DNA of 64,000 bases from Citrobacter sp. FP75. Lineage in GTDB: Bacteria > Pseudomonadota > Gammaproteobacteria > Enterobacterales > Enterobacteriaceae. A program made the position numbers and the translations under genes. A model generated the notes under the pieces. That model had not been told where the DNA came from. It ran no database searches and saw nothing but the letters and a program-made list of their open reading frames with translations. Numbering within the stretch: the first letter of the stretch is position 1; the number at the start of each line of letters is the position of its first letter. This document shows, piece after piece, positions 8,630-18,322 of this stretch. The stretch is from NCBI RefSeq assembly GCF_018342065.1, contig NZ_JAFDOE010000008.1, forward strand, positions 62,001 to 126,000. The letters are read 5' to 3'.

Positions 8630-9619
8630 ATGAACAAATGGGGCGTGGGGTTAACATTATTGCTGGCATCGACCAGCGTGCTGGCAAAGGATATTCAGTT
8701 ACTTAACGTATCGTACGATCCAACGCGTGAGCTGTACGAACAGTACAACAAAGCATTCGCCGCGCACTGGAAACAGGAAACGGGCGATAACGTGGTGATC
8801 CGCCAGTCGCACGGTGGCTCCGGTAAACAGGCGACTTCCGTCATCAACGGCATCGAAGCTGATGTCGTTACCCTGGCGCTGGCCTACGACGTGGATGCCA
8901 TTGCTGAGCGTGGCCGTATCGATAAAAACTGGATTAAACGCCTGCCGGACAACTCAGCCCCTTACACCTCCACCATCGTCTTCCTGGTCCGCAAAGGTAA
9001 CCCCAAACAAATTCACGACTGGAACGATCTGATCAAACCGGGCGTGTCAGTCATTACGCCAAACCCGAAAAGCTCCGGCGGGGCCCGCTGGAACTATCTG
9101 GCAGCGTGGGGTTACGCCCTGCACCATAACAACAACGATCAGACCAAGGCTCAGGACTTCGTCAAAGCCCTGTATAAGAACGTTGAAGTATTGGATTCCG
9201 GCGCGCGTGGCTCAACCAATACGTTTGTTGAGCGCGGAATTGGCGATGTGCTGATCGCCTGGGAGAACGAAGCGCTGCTGGCGACAAACGAACTGGGTAA
9301 AGACAAGTTTGAGATCGTCACTCCGAGCGAATCCATTCTGGCAGAACCGACCGTTTCTATTGTCGACAAAGTCGTGGAAAAGAAAGACACCAAAGCTGTG
9401 GCAGAGGCCTATCTGACATATCTCTACTCTCCACAAGGTCAGGAGATTGCGGCGAAAAACTATTACCGTCCGCGTGATGCTGACGTGGCGAAGAAATACG
9501 AAAATGCGTTTCCGAAACTGAAGCTGTTCACCATCGACGACGAGTTTGGTGGCTGGACCAAAGCGCAAAAAGAACACTTCTCTAACGGCGGTACGTTTGA
9601 CCAAATCAGTAAACGCTAA
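8630..9619 (+). CDS. sbp: Periplasmic sulfate-binding protein Sbp
   Basis: Sbp binds sulfate in the periplasm and delivers it to the CysTWA ABC transporter. It has 329 residues, the E. coli length. A signal peptide [19 protein letters not shown] is cut before [16 protein letters not shown]. The sulfate-site segments are recognisable: SHGGSGKQ near residue 60, [20 protein letters not shown] near 145, and [13 protein letters not shown] near 195. It stands alone with its own promoter and terminator. CysB control is known for E. coli sbp but no site was picked out here. Confidence 0.97.
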   Translation: MNKWGVGLTLLLASTSVLAKDIQLLNVSYDPTRELYEQYNKAFAAHWKQETGDNVVIRQSHGGSGKQATSVINGIEADVVTLALAYDVDAIAERGRIDKNWIKRLPDNSAPYTSTIVFLVRKGNPKQIHDWNDLIKPGVSVITPNPKSSGGARWNYLAAWGYALHHNNNDQTKAQDFVKALYKNVEVLDSGARGSTNTFVERGIGDVLIAWENEALLATNELGKDKFEIVTPSESILAEPTVSIVDKVVEKKDTKAVAEAYLTYLYSPQGQEIAAKNYYRPRDADVAKKYENAFPKLKLFTIDDEFGGWTKAQKEHFSNGGTFDQISKR

Positions 9620-9636
9620 GGCGGATGTGTTTACCG

Positions 9637-9668
9637 ACCCGGTGGCATAACGCGACCGGGTTTTTTAT
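9637..9668 (+). terminator. Rho-independent terminator of sbp
   Basis: ACCCGGT and ACCGGGT pair around an 11-base loop and run into TTTTTTATTT, 17 bases after the sbp stop codon. Confidence 0.85.
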
Positions 9669-9721
9669 TTGTCATCATTTTACGTTACGCTTATCCCTCA
9701 ATGGGATACAGGAAACGCGTA

Positions 9722-10483
9722 ATGAAAAAAGCAGGTTATCTTTTACTGACGGTGATGGTTATCGCCGCCGCTGCGGGCATAGGTTACTGGAAATTTACCG
9801 GCAACCCGGACGCATTACGCCAGATTGTTCTTGAGCAATGCCTGCCGAATCAGCTGCAACGGCATAATCCTGCGCCGTGTGCGGAGGTGAAGCCGGAGGC
9901 CGGGTACGTGGTGTTCAAAGACCGTAATGGCCCTCTGCAATATTTGTTGATGCCCACTTACCGCATCAACGGCACGGAAAGCCCGCTGCTGTTGCTATCA
10001 GGCACGCCGAACTTTTTCTGGCTTGCCTGGCAGGCGCGGAGTTTCATGAGCCAAAAATACGGTCAGGAGATCCCGGACAAAGCGGTATCACTGACGATCA
10101 ACTCAATGACGGGCCGCACGCAAAACCATTTCCACATTCATATCTCCTGCCTGCGAACCGATGTCAGAGAGCAGTTGGATGACAATCTGGCGAAAATCGG
10201 CACCCGCTGGCTGCCGTTACCCGGCGGGCTGCGCGGACATGAGTATCTGGCGCGCCGCGTCACGGAAAGTGAACTGGCGCAACGCAGCCCGTTTATGATG
10301 CTGGCGGAAGAGGTGCCGGACGCCCGTGACCATATGGGCCGCTATGCGCTGGCGATGGTACGTCAGAGCGATGATTCTTTCGTTCTGCTGGCGACACAGC
10401 GCAATCTGCTGACGCTGAATCTCGCCTCCGCTGAGGAAATTCAGGCTCATGATTGTAATATATTAACCTATTCTGAAAAATAG
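9722..10483 (+). CDS. cdh: CDP-diacylglycerol pyrophosphatase Cdh
   Basis: Cdh hydrolyses CDP-diacylglycerol to phosphatidic acid and CMP at the inner membrane. The ATG at 9722, after CAGGAAACGCGTA, gives 253 residues against 251 in E. coli. An N-terminal membrane anchor (about 4-24) precedes the catalytic domain. The HIT-like histidine cluster NHFHIHISC lies near residue 142, followed by [14 protein letters not shown]. The C-terminus is slightly longer than in E. coli. In E. coli tpiA follows, whereas here about 7 kb of accessory genes is inserted. Confidence 0.93.
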   Translation: MKKAGYLLLTVMVIAAAAGIGYWKFTGNPDALRQIVLEQCLPNQLQRHNPAPCAEVKPEAGYVVFKDRNGPLQYLLMPTYRINGTESPLLLLSGTPNFFWLAWQARSFMSQKYGQEIPDKAVSLTINSMTGRTQNHFHIHISCLRTDVREQLDDNLAKIGTRWLPLPGGLRGHEYLARRVTESELAQRSPFMMLAEEVPDARDHMGRYALAMVRQSDDSFVLLATQRNLLTLNLASAEEIQAHDCNILTYSEK

Positions 10484-10547
10484 CCTGCGGTGTGGTGTGT
10501 ATTTTAATTTGAGGATAAAATAGAGTATCAATTGAAAAGGACTTCTT

Positions 10548-11225
10548 ATGCTTATCCAGCGGATATTGTTGCCTGCTGTTTTTCTTTTTGGCTATTCTGC
10601 CATTACGTTTGCGAATGATTCGTATGTCATCGACAAAGAAGAGTCACCGCAGGCCCGCGCAGTACGGTTGAATAACTTAACAGCAACCTATGAAAAGTAT
10701 CAGATTAAACCTCAAGAAAAATTTATATATACGGGGAGAGGCAGTAAGACATATCTATGGGAAATGCAGATTATTTATCGAAACTATTCCGCAGGAGATA
10801 ATGACTATGTCTATATTCCCGGTGTTACAGGGCTAGGTCATTCGGTAACGTTATTGCCAGAATCGGTCAGACCACTTTCAGATTTGACAAAAGAAGGAAC
10901 GGATAGTCGGATTAGTCATTCATTTCTAGAGAAAGATATACATTCACCGGCAGTGAAGTATTACGGTGATAAATACGATGCCTATCATCAACGCAATGTC
11001 GATTTTGCCAGGAAAGTGATAACATCGCATTCATGCGATACGGTAATTTATGTTGATGTGTATAATTTTGGTGGCGAATATTTAAATGCCGTCTGTGGCG
11101 ATCGTAGAGAAATAAAGCAATCGCTTGATGACCTCAGAGATAACAAACCATTAAATACCGCTATTACTGAAAGTTACCTCGTGATGCCGAAAGAAAAATT
11201 GGATGCGCTGAGACATAATAACTAA
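10548..11225 (+). CDS. Exported protein of unknown function (island gene 1)
   Basis: I do not recognise this 225-residue protein. It has a clear signal peptide (1-22, ending ITFA-NDS), so it is probably periplasmic. The mature part has two cysteines, C163 and C183, that could form a disulfide, and is rich in Tyr and Asp. AAGGA precedes the ATG. The coding sequence is visibly AT-rich compared with cdh and the permeases nearby, which suggests transfer from elsewhere. It is first of three same-strand genes for exported proteins. The 64-base gap after cdh leaves room for its own promoter. Confidence 0.75.
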   Translation: MLIQRILLPAVFLFGYSAITFANDSYVIDKEESPQARAVRLNNLTATYEKYQIKPQEKFIYTGRGSKTYLWEMQIIYRNYSAGDNDYVYIPGVTGLGHSVTLLPESVRPLSDLTKEGTDSRISHSFLEKDIHSPAVKYYGDKYDAYHQRNVDFARKVITSHSCDTVIYVDVYNFGGEYLNAVCGDRREIKQSLDDLRDNKPLNTAITESYLVMPKEKLDALRHNN

Positions 11226-11277
11226 AGTATAACCTTTTTTATTTACGCATTAATAAGCAAATATAATGGAGTCTAAT

Positions 11278-12306
11278 ATGAGAGCAGAGAATAAAACATT
11301 ATCTGTGCTAAGTGCGGTTATACTTTTTTTAGGATTGTTGACGACATCTGTTAAGGCTAAAGAATATAACTGGCAATTACCAGAAAATAGCACCCTGACA
11401 GTGAATGTTGCTCGCGGAGCGTTGTTAATCGTGACGCGTAATGACAATAAACCACAGGTTACTTTGGATCTGCAAAAAGTAAATATCGCCCGCGAGTCAA
11501 CGTTAACGACGCGTAAAATCACGGGTGATATTTCATCCGAAGAGCCACAGTGGTCGATCAATGGTCAGGCCGCGACGCTTACACTGCCTGCGCCTGCCGA
11601 TATTGACTTGCAAAAGGTTAAAGGGGTGACGGCGGCGTTGAGTATTCCCGCTGGCGGTCAGTACGAAATTAATGGCACGCTGTCAAATGTGTATCTCAAA
11701 GGCACGAAAAATAATATCCGTATCAATGTGATTAATGGCAAGGTCAATGCACAAAATGCGGTCAGCGGAGATGTCGCCATTGACGTGATGAATGGCGACA
11801 TTCTCACGGAAGCGATGAAAAGCAATCTGTCATTAAAACTGCGCAGTGGCTCTCTGACCGATAAAGGGTCTGAGGGGGCAATGAATATTGATCTGGTGAG
11901 CGGGGATTTAACGCTTAACTCACTGACTAAATCGCTCCACATCAGACAGACAACCGGCACGCAAGCTGTTGACGCGCCCTTTTGCGAAAACTTCAGTAAC
12001 GATTTGCAAACCGGCAGCGGAACAATTCGCCTGGGAACGCCGCTGACTAAAGGGAATATTTTTTCAGCTGATGGTGAAATAACGACGGTAATCCCCGTTG
12101 ACTGGCAGGGAAAGATTATTGCGAAGGGGGTTACAGGTCATAACATCGTTAATCAATTATCTGAGCAAAAGCCTGAGTCTGTTAAGCCACCGTTGGCGGA
12201 TGAACATCTGGAATTAATACAGGGGACAGCGGAGAATGCTGAAATAACGCTCTCGACTATCGGGGGAGTATTTACACTCCAGCACCCAACGCAGGGAGGT
12301 AAATAA
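11278..12306 (+). CDS. Exported DUF4097-like beta-repeat protein (island gene 2)
   Basis: The protein has 342 residues and no function I can name. The ATG at 11278 has GGAG at six bases; an ATG four codons upstream overlaps that ribosome site and is less likely. A signal peptide ends near residue 27 (TTSVKA-KEYNW). The middle part carries short beta-turn repeats of the type NGKVNAQ, NGDILTE, SGSLTDK and SGDLTLN, spaced about 20 residues, as in the beta-solenoid of DUF4097 or adhesin-like proteins. Only one cysteine is present in the mature part. The stop is one base before the next start, so translation is probably coupled. Confidence 0.75.
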   Translation: MRAENKTLSVLSAVILFLGLLTTSVKAKEYNWQLPENSTLTVNVARGALLIVTRNDNKPQVTLDLQKVNIARESTLTTRKITGDISSEEPQWSINGQAATLTLPAPADIDLQKVKGVTAALSIPAGGQYEINGTLSNVYLKGTKNNIRINVINGKVNAQNAVSGDVAIDVMNGDILTEAMKSNLSLKLRSGSLTDKGSEGAMNIDLVSGDLTLNSLTKSLHIRQTTGTQAVDAPFCENFSNDLQTGSGTIRLGTPLTKGNIFSADGEITTVIPVDWQGKIIAKGVTGHNIVNQLSEQKPESVKPPLADEHLELIQGTAENAEITLSTIGGVFTLQHPTQGGK

Positions 12307-12307
12307 A

Positions 12308-14536
12308 ATGAAAAACTGGATGTTAACCGCAATGCTTGGCGCTTCTTGTGTGTCCGCAAGCGCGATTGCTGCCGATCAAGGTAAACTGGTTCACGGGCCT
12401 TTAGCCACACATGATGGACAAACGCTTTCATTTTACCTGAAAGATAATAACGTCACGGCCTATTTTACCTCACCGGAAGAGACGGAAGATCATACCATAT
12501 CGGATTATGAACTGATCGAAAATCACCAGTACGCGTTGGGAAATGTCTCTATTGTCGCTGTTTTTTTTCAGGATTTGGATCAGGGCGGGCAGGATGAAGT
12601 TATCGTGATGTACCGTGATGAGACTGGAAAACCTCATCTTCGTGCCTGGGGAGCCGATCCCGATCGGGCGCTACCTCTTACCCGTTTTACACCACAACTG
12701 GAGAAGGTGGCAATATCGCTGAATCCATTTACCGTTGCCAGTGCGCGCAAAGCGATTGGTCATTTGTTGCCGCAGCAATATTTAGTGCTCGATTATCCGC
12801 AGAATTTAGCCGATCCGGTTTTTAACGAACTTCTTGCTGCGCCGGATAAATACCGTTCCAGATTCCTACGGTATTTTGATGAGATAGGCGATGATGCCAG
12901 TAACCTGAAGGACGCGAGTGGCTATTCCATTGTTTTTCCAGACAAGGTTATCGAACGCGTAAATGATAAAGGTGAAAAAACACGCTACACGCTGACGATG
13001 GATATTATCCGTCAGGGCACTTGTGGAATGGATGAACACGGTTTTGTCATAAGTGGTCTTTATTACCAGAACGTAACCGCCAGCAATGAGCATATAAAAG
13101 AAGGGCCATTTGCTGATTTCAGTCTACAAGGATGTCATTTAGTTCCGAATCTTTTGGGGCAATATCATCTGAATGCATTTGAGGGTGAGGTAACACATTA
13201 TAGTGCCGAAGAAGGGCGATTACTTGAGAAAGGGAATTACCACGAAGGTGAGCGTGACGGGCTTTGGCAAGAATATAACATTGAATTTCAGCGCCAGGAA
13301 GGAAAGTATCTTCAGGATGAAAAGGATGGTGTATGGCAGACCTTTTCTGACGCTGGAGACGTTGTTGCGGTGGAAACCTGGCAGAACAAAATGTTAAACG
13401 GATTCTGGCAGCGGAAGGTCCAGCAAAAGGGTAATGAATCGGCGTGGGTCATTGAGGAGGAAGGGAAATATCTCAATGGGAATAAGGAGGGGGTCTGGAA
13501 AGAAACGCTGACCACTGCGCCCCATTATGCGCAATATCATAATGGATTGCTGGAGGGTGAACAGCGCGTTACCAACCCTGCGGGACAAAATATCGAAGTT
13601 AAACACTACCTGCATGGCTTATTAAATGGAGAAAGCAAAGAATGGTTTGCTAATGGCAACTTAAAAAGGCTTGCAAACTATTCAAATGGTCAGTTACAGG
13701 GCGAAGAGATTTATTACGAGGAGAATGGCCTGGTATCTGAACTTCGCCATTGGAAGATCATTTCAGCTGCGGATAGCGGTTTGTGTAAAGATATTGAGAA
13801 TCAGGAGAATTGCGATCGGCGCACATCTAATTTGACCGCTTCGGCAAAAGACGGCGAATGGCGCTCCTGGCATCAAGAAGGGGGGTTGGCATCGTTAGTA
13901 AACTGGAAAAATGGCGAACAATTTGGCGGAGAATACAAGTTTAACCATTCTGGAAAGTTGTTTTCTTATGCGCGCTGGGAGGGGGGGAGTTATCCAGTAG
14001 AAAGTACCAGTTATGACTATTCGAGCTCAGATGATTATAACCATAAACCTATCCATATGCGGCTGTCGGCTGATTCGCATGTTATCAGGAAGGGACTGAC
14101 AGAGCAGTCGACCTTTCAGGGGGGCGATAATAGTTTAATGCGACAAAATTTCTGGTGTACGACGTCGTGGACCGCTGGGGCGGTTTGTGGGATGGAATAC
14201 TGGTGGCATAACTCCGGTTTTTTGGCATCAAAAGTACTGCAACACAATAACCGGAAAATCGAAAGTACCAGTTGGGATGATGAGGGTGTGATTGATCGGC
14301 AGTTAGTGAAAACCTCAGAGAGCACCTTTAGCGATCGCTTCTATTACGATGGTGTGTTGTACAGCAACACGGTGCGTTTGGCGACGACCTATCATGACGG
14401 CAATGAAGATGTGGTCACGGTGGATCCGTCCGGCACAGGCGTCAATTACTATTACGATAAGCAAGGCAATGAAGTGTCCATTGAAGAGCTGCGCAAGCAA
14501 CGCAAATCAGGTGAATTTAAACGCCTTTCTGAGTAA
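12308..14536 (+). CDS. Large exported MORN/YwqK-repeat protein (island gene 3)
   Basis: This 742-residue protein has a signal peptide (1-22, ASAIAA-DQG). Near residue 95 lies FQDLDQGGQDEVIVMYRDE, which resembles the calcium-binding loop of FG-GAP/VCBS repeats. From about 300 to 560 there are at least six copies of a motif like GKYLNGNKEGVW or NYHEGERDGLWQEY, the pattern of MORN_2 (YwqK-type antitoxin-like) repeats. The C-terminal third is Tyr- and Trp-rich with several cysteines. Coupling to the gene before it (one-base gap) argues for a joint role at the periplasm or cell surface. The function is unknown. Base composition is AT-rich for the region. Confidence 0.78.
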   Translation: MKNWMLTAMLGASCVSASAIAADQGKLVHGPLATHDGQTLSFYLKDNNVTAYFTSPEETEDHTISDYELIENHQYALGNVSIVAVFFQDLDQGGQDEVIVMYRDETGKPHLRAWGADPDRALPLTRFTPQLEKVAISLNPFTVASARKAIGHLLPQQYLVLDYPQNLADPVFNELLAAPDKYRSRFLRYFDEIGDDASNLKDASGYSIVFPDKVIERVNDKGEKTRYTLTMDIIRQGTCGMDEHGFVISGLYYQNVTASNEHIKEGPFADFSLQGCHLVPNLLGQYHLNAFEGEVTHYSAEEGRLLEKGNYHEGERDGLWQEYNIEFQRQEGKYLQDEKDGVWQTFSDAGDVVAVETWQNKMLNGFWQRKVQQKGNESAWVIEEEGKYLNGNKEGVWKETLTTAPHYAQYHNGLLEGEQRVTNPAGQNIEVKHYLHGLLNGESKEWFANGNLKRLANYSNGQLQGEEIYYEENGLVSELRHWKIISAADSGLCKDIENQENCDRRTSNLTASAKDGEWRSWHQEGGLASLVNWKNGEQFGGEYKFNHSGKLFSYARWEGGSYPVESTSYDYSSSDDYNHKPIHMRLSADSHVIRKGLTEQSTFQGGDNSLMRQNFWCTTSWTAGAVCGMEYWWHNSGFLASKVLQHNNRKIESTSWDDEGVIDRQLVKTSESTFSDRFYYDGVLYSNTVRLATTYHDGNEDVVTVDPSGTGVNYYYDKQGNEVSIEELRKQRKSGEFKRLSE

Positions 14537-14574
14537 GCGTAGTGAGTAACCCCACCTAATCTGGCGTTTACTCC

Positions 14575-14626
14575 GCATGCCTGTCCCCGTATTCTTGTTG
14601 AAAAAAACAACAGGAGACAGGCATGT
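14575..14626 (+). promoter_or_regulatory. Leader hairpin covering ribosome site and start of the SLC13-type permease
   Basis: ATGCCTGTC at 14577-14585 is the exact complement of GACAGGCAT at 14616-14624, which includes the first two bases of the permease ATG. Inside it, CTTGTTG pairs with CAACAGG around an A-rich loop, which hides the CAGGAG ribosome site. The structure could limit translation initiation. That role is inferred from base pairing only. Confidence 0.55.
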
Positions 14627-15927
14627 CGCTCTGGCTTACACACCCTCTGTTTATCCCCTCTCTGGTGGTTGGCATCACCATCCTGCTCTGGGCGACCTCG
14701 TTGCTGCCGGAGTTCATCACGGCGCTGATTTTCTTTGCCGTAGCGATGGTGGCCAAAATCGCGCCGCCGGAGGTGATCTTCGGCGGCTTTGCCTCGTCGG
14801 CGTTCTGGCTGGTTTTCAGCGGTTTTGTGTTGGGCATCGCGATCCGTAAAACGGGGCTGGCAGACAGGGCGGCGCGCGCGTTGTCATCCCGACTGACCGA
14901 TTCCTGGCCGTTGATGGTGGCGAGCGTGGTGCTGCTGAGCTACGCGCTGGCGTTTGTGATGCCGTCCAATATGGGGCGTATTGCATTACTGATGCCGATT
15001 GTCGCGGCGATGGCGAAACGGGCCGGAATTAATGATGGTACGCGTGCCTGGTATGGTCTGGCGCTGGCCGTGGGTTTTGGTACCTTCCAGCTTTCTGCGA
15101 CGATTTTACCCGCTAACGTGCCGAATCTGGTGATGAGCGGCGCAGCGGAAGGCTCTTACGGTATCCATCTTAATTATCTTCCCTATTTGCTGCTGCATAC
15201 GCCGGTGCTGGGCTGGCTCAAAGGCGCGGTACTCATCGTACTTATCTGCTGGCTGTTCCCCGGTAAGCCCCATGCCCCACGCGATGTCACGCCGCCTGCG
15301 CCGATGAGTGGGGATGAAAAACGACTGGCCTGGATGCTGGCGGTGGTGCTGTTGATGTGGGTCAGCGAAAGCTGGCACGGCATCGGTCCGGCGTGGACCG
15401 GGCTGGTGGCAGCGATCATTACGCTGCTACCTCGGGTTGGCTTTATCAATGGCGAGGAGTTTTCCTCTGGGGTGAACATCCGCACCTGTATTTACGTCGC
15501 GGGGATTCTGGGGCTGGCGATCACCGTCACGCAAACCGGTATTGGTCGCGCGGTGGGTGAGGCGTTGTTACAGGTTATGCCGCTGGATGCAGAAAAACCG
15601 TTTACCAGCTTCCTGGCGTTAACCGGCATTACCACCGCGCTCAATTTTATTATGACCGCCAACGGCGTTCCGGCGCTGTATACCACGCTGGCGCAGAGCT
15701 TTGCCGATGCAACAGGGTTCCCGTTGCTGTCGGTGATTATGATTCAGGTGCTGGGCTATTCCACGCCGCTATTGCCGTATCAGGCTTCGCCGATCGTGGT
15801 GGCAATGGCGCTCGGGAAAGTGCCTGCAAGGGCCGGGATGCTGCTGTGTATCGCACTGGCGGCGGCAACGTATCTGATCCTTCTGCCGCTGGATTACGCC
15901 TGGTTTACTGTGTTGGGAAAACTATAG
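14623..15927 (+). CDS. SLC13/DASS-like anion permease
   Basis: This 434-residue inner-membrane protein has about eleven to twelve hydrophobic helices and the repeated architecture of divalent anion:sodium symporters. The half-site motifs are PSNMGRIALLMP (near residue 110) and TANGVPALYTT (near 345), so the classical SNT signature reads SNM. QLSATILPANVPNLVMS and YQASPIVVAMALGK look like the regions after each hairpin. The substrate cannot be told; a carboxylate, sulfate or similar anion is likely. No enzyme gene is attached. It starts 86 bases after the exported trio and its start lies in a hairpin. Confidence 0.75.
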   Translation: MSLWLTHPLFIPSLVVGITILLWATSLLPEFITALIFFAVAMVAKIAPPEVIFGGFASSAFWLVFSGFVLGIAIRKTGLADRAARALSSRLTDSWPLMVASVVLLSYALAFVMPSNMGRIALLMPIVAAMAKRAGINDGTRAWYGLALAVGFGTFQLSATILPANVPNLVMSGAAEGSYGIHLNYLPYLLLHTPVLGWLKGAVLIVLICWLFPGKPHAPRDVTPPAPMSGDEKRLAWMLAVVLLMWVSESWHGIGPAWTGLVAAIITLLPRVGFINGEEFSSGVNIRTCIYVAGILGLAITVTQTGIGRAVGEALLQVMPLDAEKPFTSFLALTGITTALNFIMTANGVPALYTTLAQSFADATGFPLLSVIMIQVLGYSTPLLPYQASPIVVAMALGKVPARAGMLLCIALAAATYLILLPLDYAWFTVLGKL

Positions 15928-16040
15928 TTTCATCGCGGTGTTAATTATTTGTTTTGTGAGATGATGAATTGTTTTATGTAGGCTGATAGCGGTTAATACC
16001 CGGGCGCAGATTTGCGTACTGGAAACTCAAGGATTGACTC

Positions 16041-17513
16041 ATGGACAGATTGACCCCCATCCGCTGTTGGCCTGCCATTATCTCGATCGTAATTACGCTA
16101 ACCATCTGGTTTGTTATCCCGTGTCCTCCTGACGTAACTCCCGAAGCGTGGCACCTGCTGGCGCTGTTTATCGGTACGATCGCGGCGATTATCGGGAAAG
16201 CCATGCCCATTGGTGCTATTGCGATTGTGGCGATTATGCTGGTGGCAATGACCGGCGTGACGCATCCCGGCAAACCTACCGCAGCGCTGAGTGATGCGCT
16301 GAGCGGCTTTTCGAATCAACTGATTTGGCTTATCGGTATTTCCATCATGCTATCGCAAAGCCTACTGAAAACGGGGTTGGGCGCGCGAATTGGCTATGGG
16401 TTTATTGCCTTGTTTGGTAAACGGACGCTGGGTATTGCCTGGGCATTAACCCTGGCGGAAACGCTGATAGCCCCCGTGACGCCAAGCAATACCGCGCGTG
16501 GCGGCGGGATTATTCACCCGGTGATGCGGGCGATTGCCGAAAGCCTGGGTTCTCAGCCGGGAGATAAGGAAAATGGTTCTACGGGCCGCTATCTGGCTCT
16601 GGTGAACTACAACATTAACCCGATCACGTCGGCGATGTTTATTACCGCGACCGCGCCTAACCCGTTAATTGTCAGCTTTTTGACCAAAGGGACGGATGGG
16701 GTGCTGAATATGACCTGGGGGATGTGGGCCATCGCCGCACTTCTCCCTGCGGTGGTCTCACTGGTAGTGATGCCCATTATTATCTGGTGGCTCTATCCGC
16801 CAGCCATCACGCGCACACCAAATGCGCCGCAGTTCGCGCGACAAAAACTGGATGCGCTGGGCCCGCTTTCACTGGCAGAGAAAATCACCCTTGCGGTCTT
16901 TATTTTGCTGCTGTGCCTGTGGGCGGGGGTTCCTGCGATGATCATGGGCAGTACCTGGGCCGTTAACCCCACCAGTGCGGCGTTAATCGGCTTATCAATC
17001 CTGTTAGTGACAGGCGTATTAAGCTGGGACGATATTCTAAAATGCCGCGGGGCGTGGGATACGATAGTCTGGTTTGCCGCGCTGGTCATGATGGCGGACT
17101 TCCTGAGTAAACTGGGCCTGGTCGGCTGGCTGGCGACCAGCGTGGGGAGCGCCATCGATCATCTCGGCGTTCACTGGAGTATTGCCACGCTGCTGCTGAT
17201 CCTGCTGTACGTCTATTCGCACTACTTTTTTGCCAGTACGACTGCGCATATTACGGCGATGTTCGCTGCGTTCTTTGCCGCGGGATTAGGACTTGGCGCG
17301 CCACCAGCGCTGCTTGGCCTGATGCTGGGATTTTCATCCTCGTTAATGATGTCGCTCACGCACTATGGCACGGGTACTGCGCCCATCATTTTTGGCTCGG
17401 GTTACGTCACGCTGGCTGAGTGGTGGAAAACAGGGCTGGTGATGAGTGTGGCTAACCTGACGATCTGGGGGATAACGGGTGCCTTTTGGTGGCACTGGCT
17501 GGGATACTGGTAA
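16041..17513 (+). CDS. DASS-family dicarboxylate/tricarboxylate transporter
   Basis: A 490-residue membrane protein of the CitT/TtdT/YbhI group, which exchanges or imports di- and tricarboxylates. Canonical motifs are present: TPSNTARGGGIIHP (near residue 150) with the SNT signature, TATAPNPLIV (near 200), and in the second half FASTTAHITAMFAAF (near 400) and GTGTAPIIFGSGY (near 450). AAGGA lies eight bases before the ATG. It is only distantly similar to the permease just upstream, so the pair is not a recent duplication. The exact substrate (tartrate, citrate, succinate or 2-oxoglutarate) is not decided by the sequence. Confidence 0.82.
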   Translation: MDRLTPIRCWPAIISIVITLTIWFVIPCPPDVTPEAWHLLALFIGTIAAIIGKAMPIGAIAIVAIMLVAMTGVTHPGKPTAALSDALSGFSNQLIWLIGISIMLSQSLLKTGLGARIGYGFIALFGKRTLGIAWALTLAETLIAPVTPSNTARGGGIIHPVMRAIAESLGSQPGDKENGSTGRYLALVNYNINPITSAMFITATAPNPLIVSFLTKGTDGVLNMTWGMWAIAALLPAVVSLVVMPIIIWWLYPPAITRTPNAPQFARQKLDALGPLSLAEKITLAVFILLLCLWAGVPAMIMGSTWAVNPTSAALIGLSILLVTGVLSWDDILKCRGAWDTIVWFAALVMMADFLSKLGLVGWLATSVGSAIDHLGVHWSIATLLLILLYVYSHYFFASTTAHITAMFAAFFAAGLGLGAPPALLGLMLGFSSSLMMSLTHYGTGTAPIIFGSGYVTLAEWWKTGLVMSVANLTIWGITGAFWWHWLGYW

Positions 17514-17525
17514 TGCGGGGATGAG

Positions 17526-17546
17526 AAGGGGGGCGATGCCCCCCTT
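17526..17546 (-). terminator. GC-rich hairpin after tpiA
   Basis: AAGGGGGGC and GCCCCCCTT form a perfect 9-bp stem with a 3-base loop between the convergent DASS gene and tpiA. There is no long T run on either strand, so termination is probable but not certain. Confidence 0.6.
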
Positions 17547-17554
17547 GCAACAAC

Positions 17555-18322
17555 TTAAGCCTGTTTAGCGGCTTCCGCTGCCTTAACGATCACGGCGAAG
17601 GCGTCTGCTTTCAGAGAAGCTCCACCTACCAGCGCACCGTCGATGTCCGGCTGTGCGAACAGTTCTGCCGCGTTAGCTGCGTTTACGGAACCGCCGTACT
17701 GGATGATAACCTGCTGCGCGATTTTCGCGTCAGCTTTAGCAATGTGGTCACGGATGAATTTGTGAACAGCCTGAGCCTGTGCCGGAGTTGCAGATTTGCC
17801 GGTACCGATAGCCCATACTGGTTCGTAAGCGATAACTACGCCTTCGAATGCTGCCGCGCCCTGAGTCTTCAGTACTGCATCGATCTGACGTGCACATACT
17901 TCTTCCGTTTTGCCTGCTTCGTTTTCTGCTTCGGTTTCACCGATGCACAGAACCGGAATCAGACCCTGCTCTTTCAGCACGGCGAATTTTTTAGCGATCA
18001 GTTCGTCAGACTCTTTGTGGTAAGTACGACGCTCAGAGTGACCGATAATGATGTATTTCGCGCCGATATCTTTCAGCATTTCAGCAGACGTTTCGCCGGT
18101 GAATGCGCCAGACAGGTTCAGGTCAACGTTCTGCGCGCCCAGGATGATGTGGCTACCGGCTGCGGCGTGGTTCGCCAGGTCGATATACATTTCCGGCGGA
18201 GCGATTGCTACTGCACAGCCAGCAACGCCAGCCAGTTCTTTACGCAGATTAGCAACCAGTTCGTTTACCATGTGGCGGCTGCCGTTCAGTTTCCAGTTAC
18301 CCATCACTAAAGGATGTCGCAT
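17555..18322 (-). CDS. tpiA: Triosephosphate isomerase
   Basis: TpiA interconverts dihydroxyacetone phosphate and glyceraldehyde 3-phosphate in glycolysis. It has 255 residues, as in E. coli. Active-site residues are visible: K11 in MGNWKLNGS, the histidine in IIGHSERR and the catalytic glutamate in [12 protein letters not shown], with the phosphate-binding GGSVNAAN and ALVGGASL near the C-terminus. It is transcribed alone, convergent with the accessory transporter block. A TATACT -10 element for the minus strand is visible near 18400. Confidence 0.98.
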   Translation of the reverse strand: MRHPLVMGNWKLNGSRHMVNELVANLRKELAGVAGCAVAIAPPEMYIDLANHAAAGSHIILGAQNVDLNLSGAFTGETSAEMLKDIGAKYIIIGHSERRTYHKESDELIAKKFAVLKEQGLIPVLCIGETEAENEAGKTEEVCARQIDAVLKTQGAAAFEGVVIAYEPVWAIGTGKSATPAQAQAVHKFIRDHIAKADAKIAQQVIIQYGGSVNAANAAELFAQPDIDGALVGGASLKADAFAVIVKAAEAAKQA

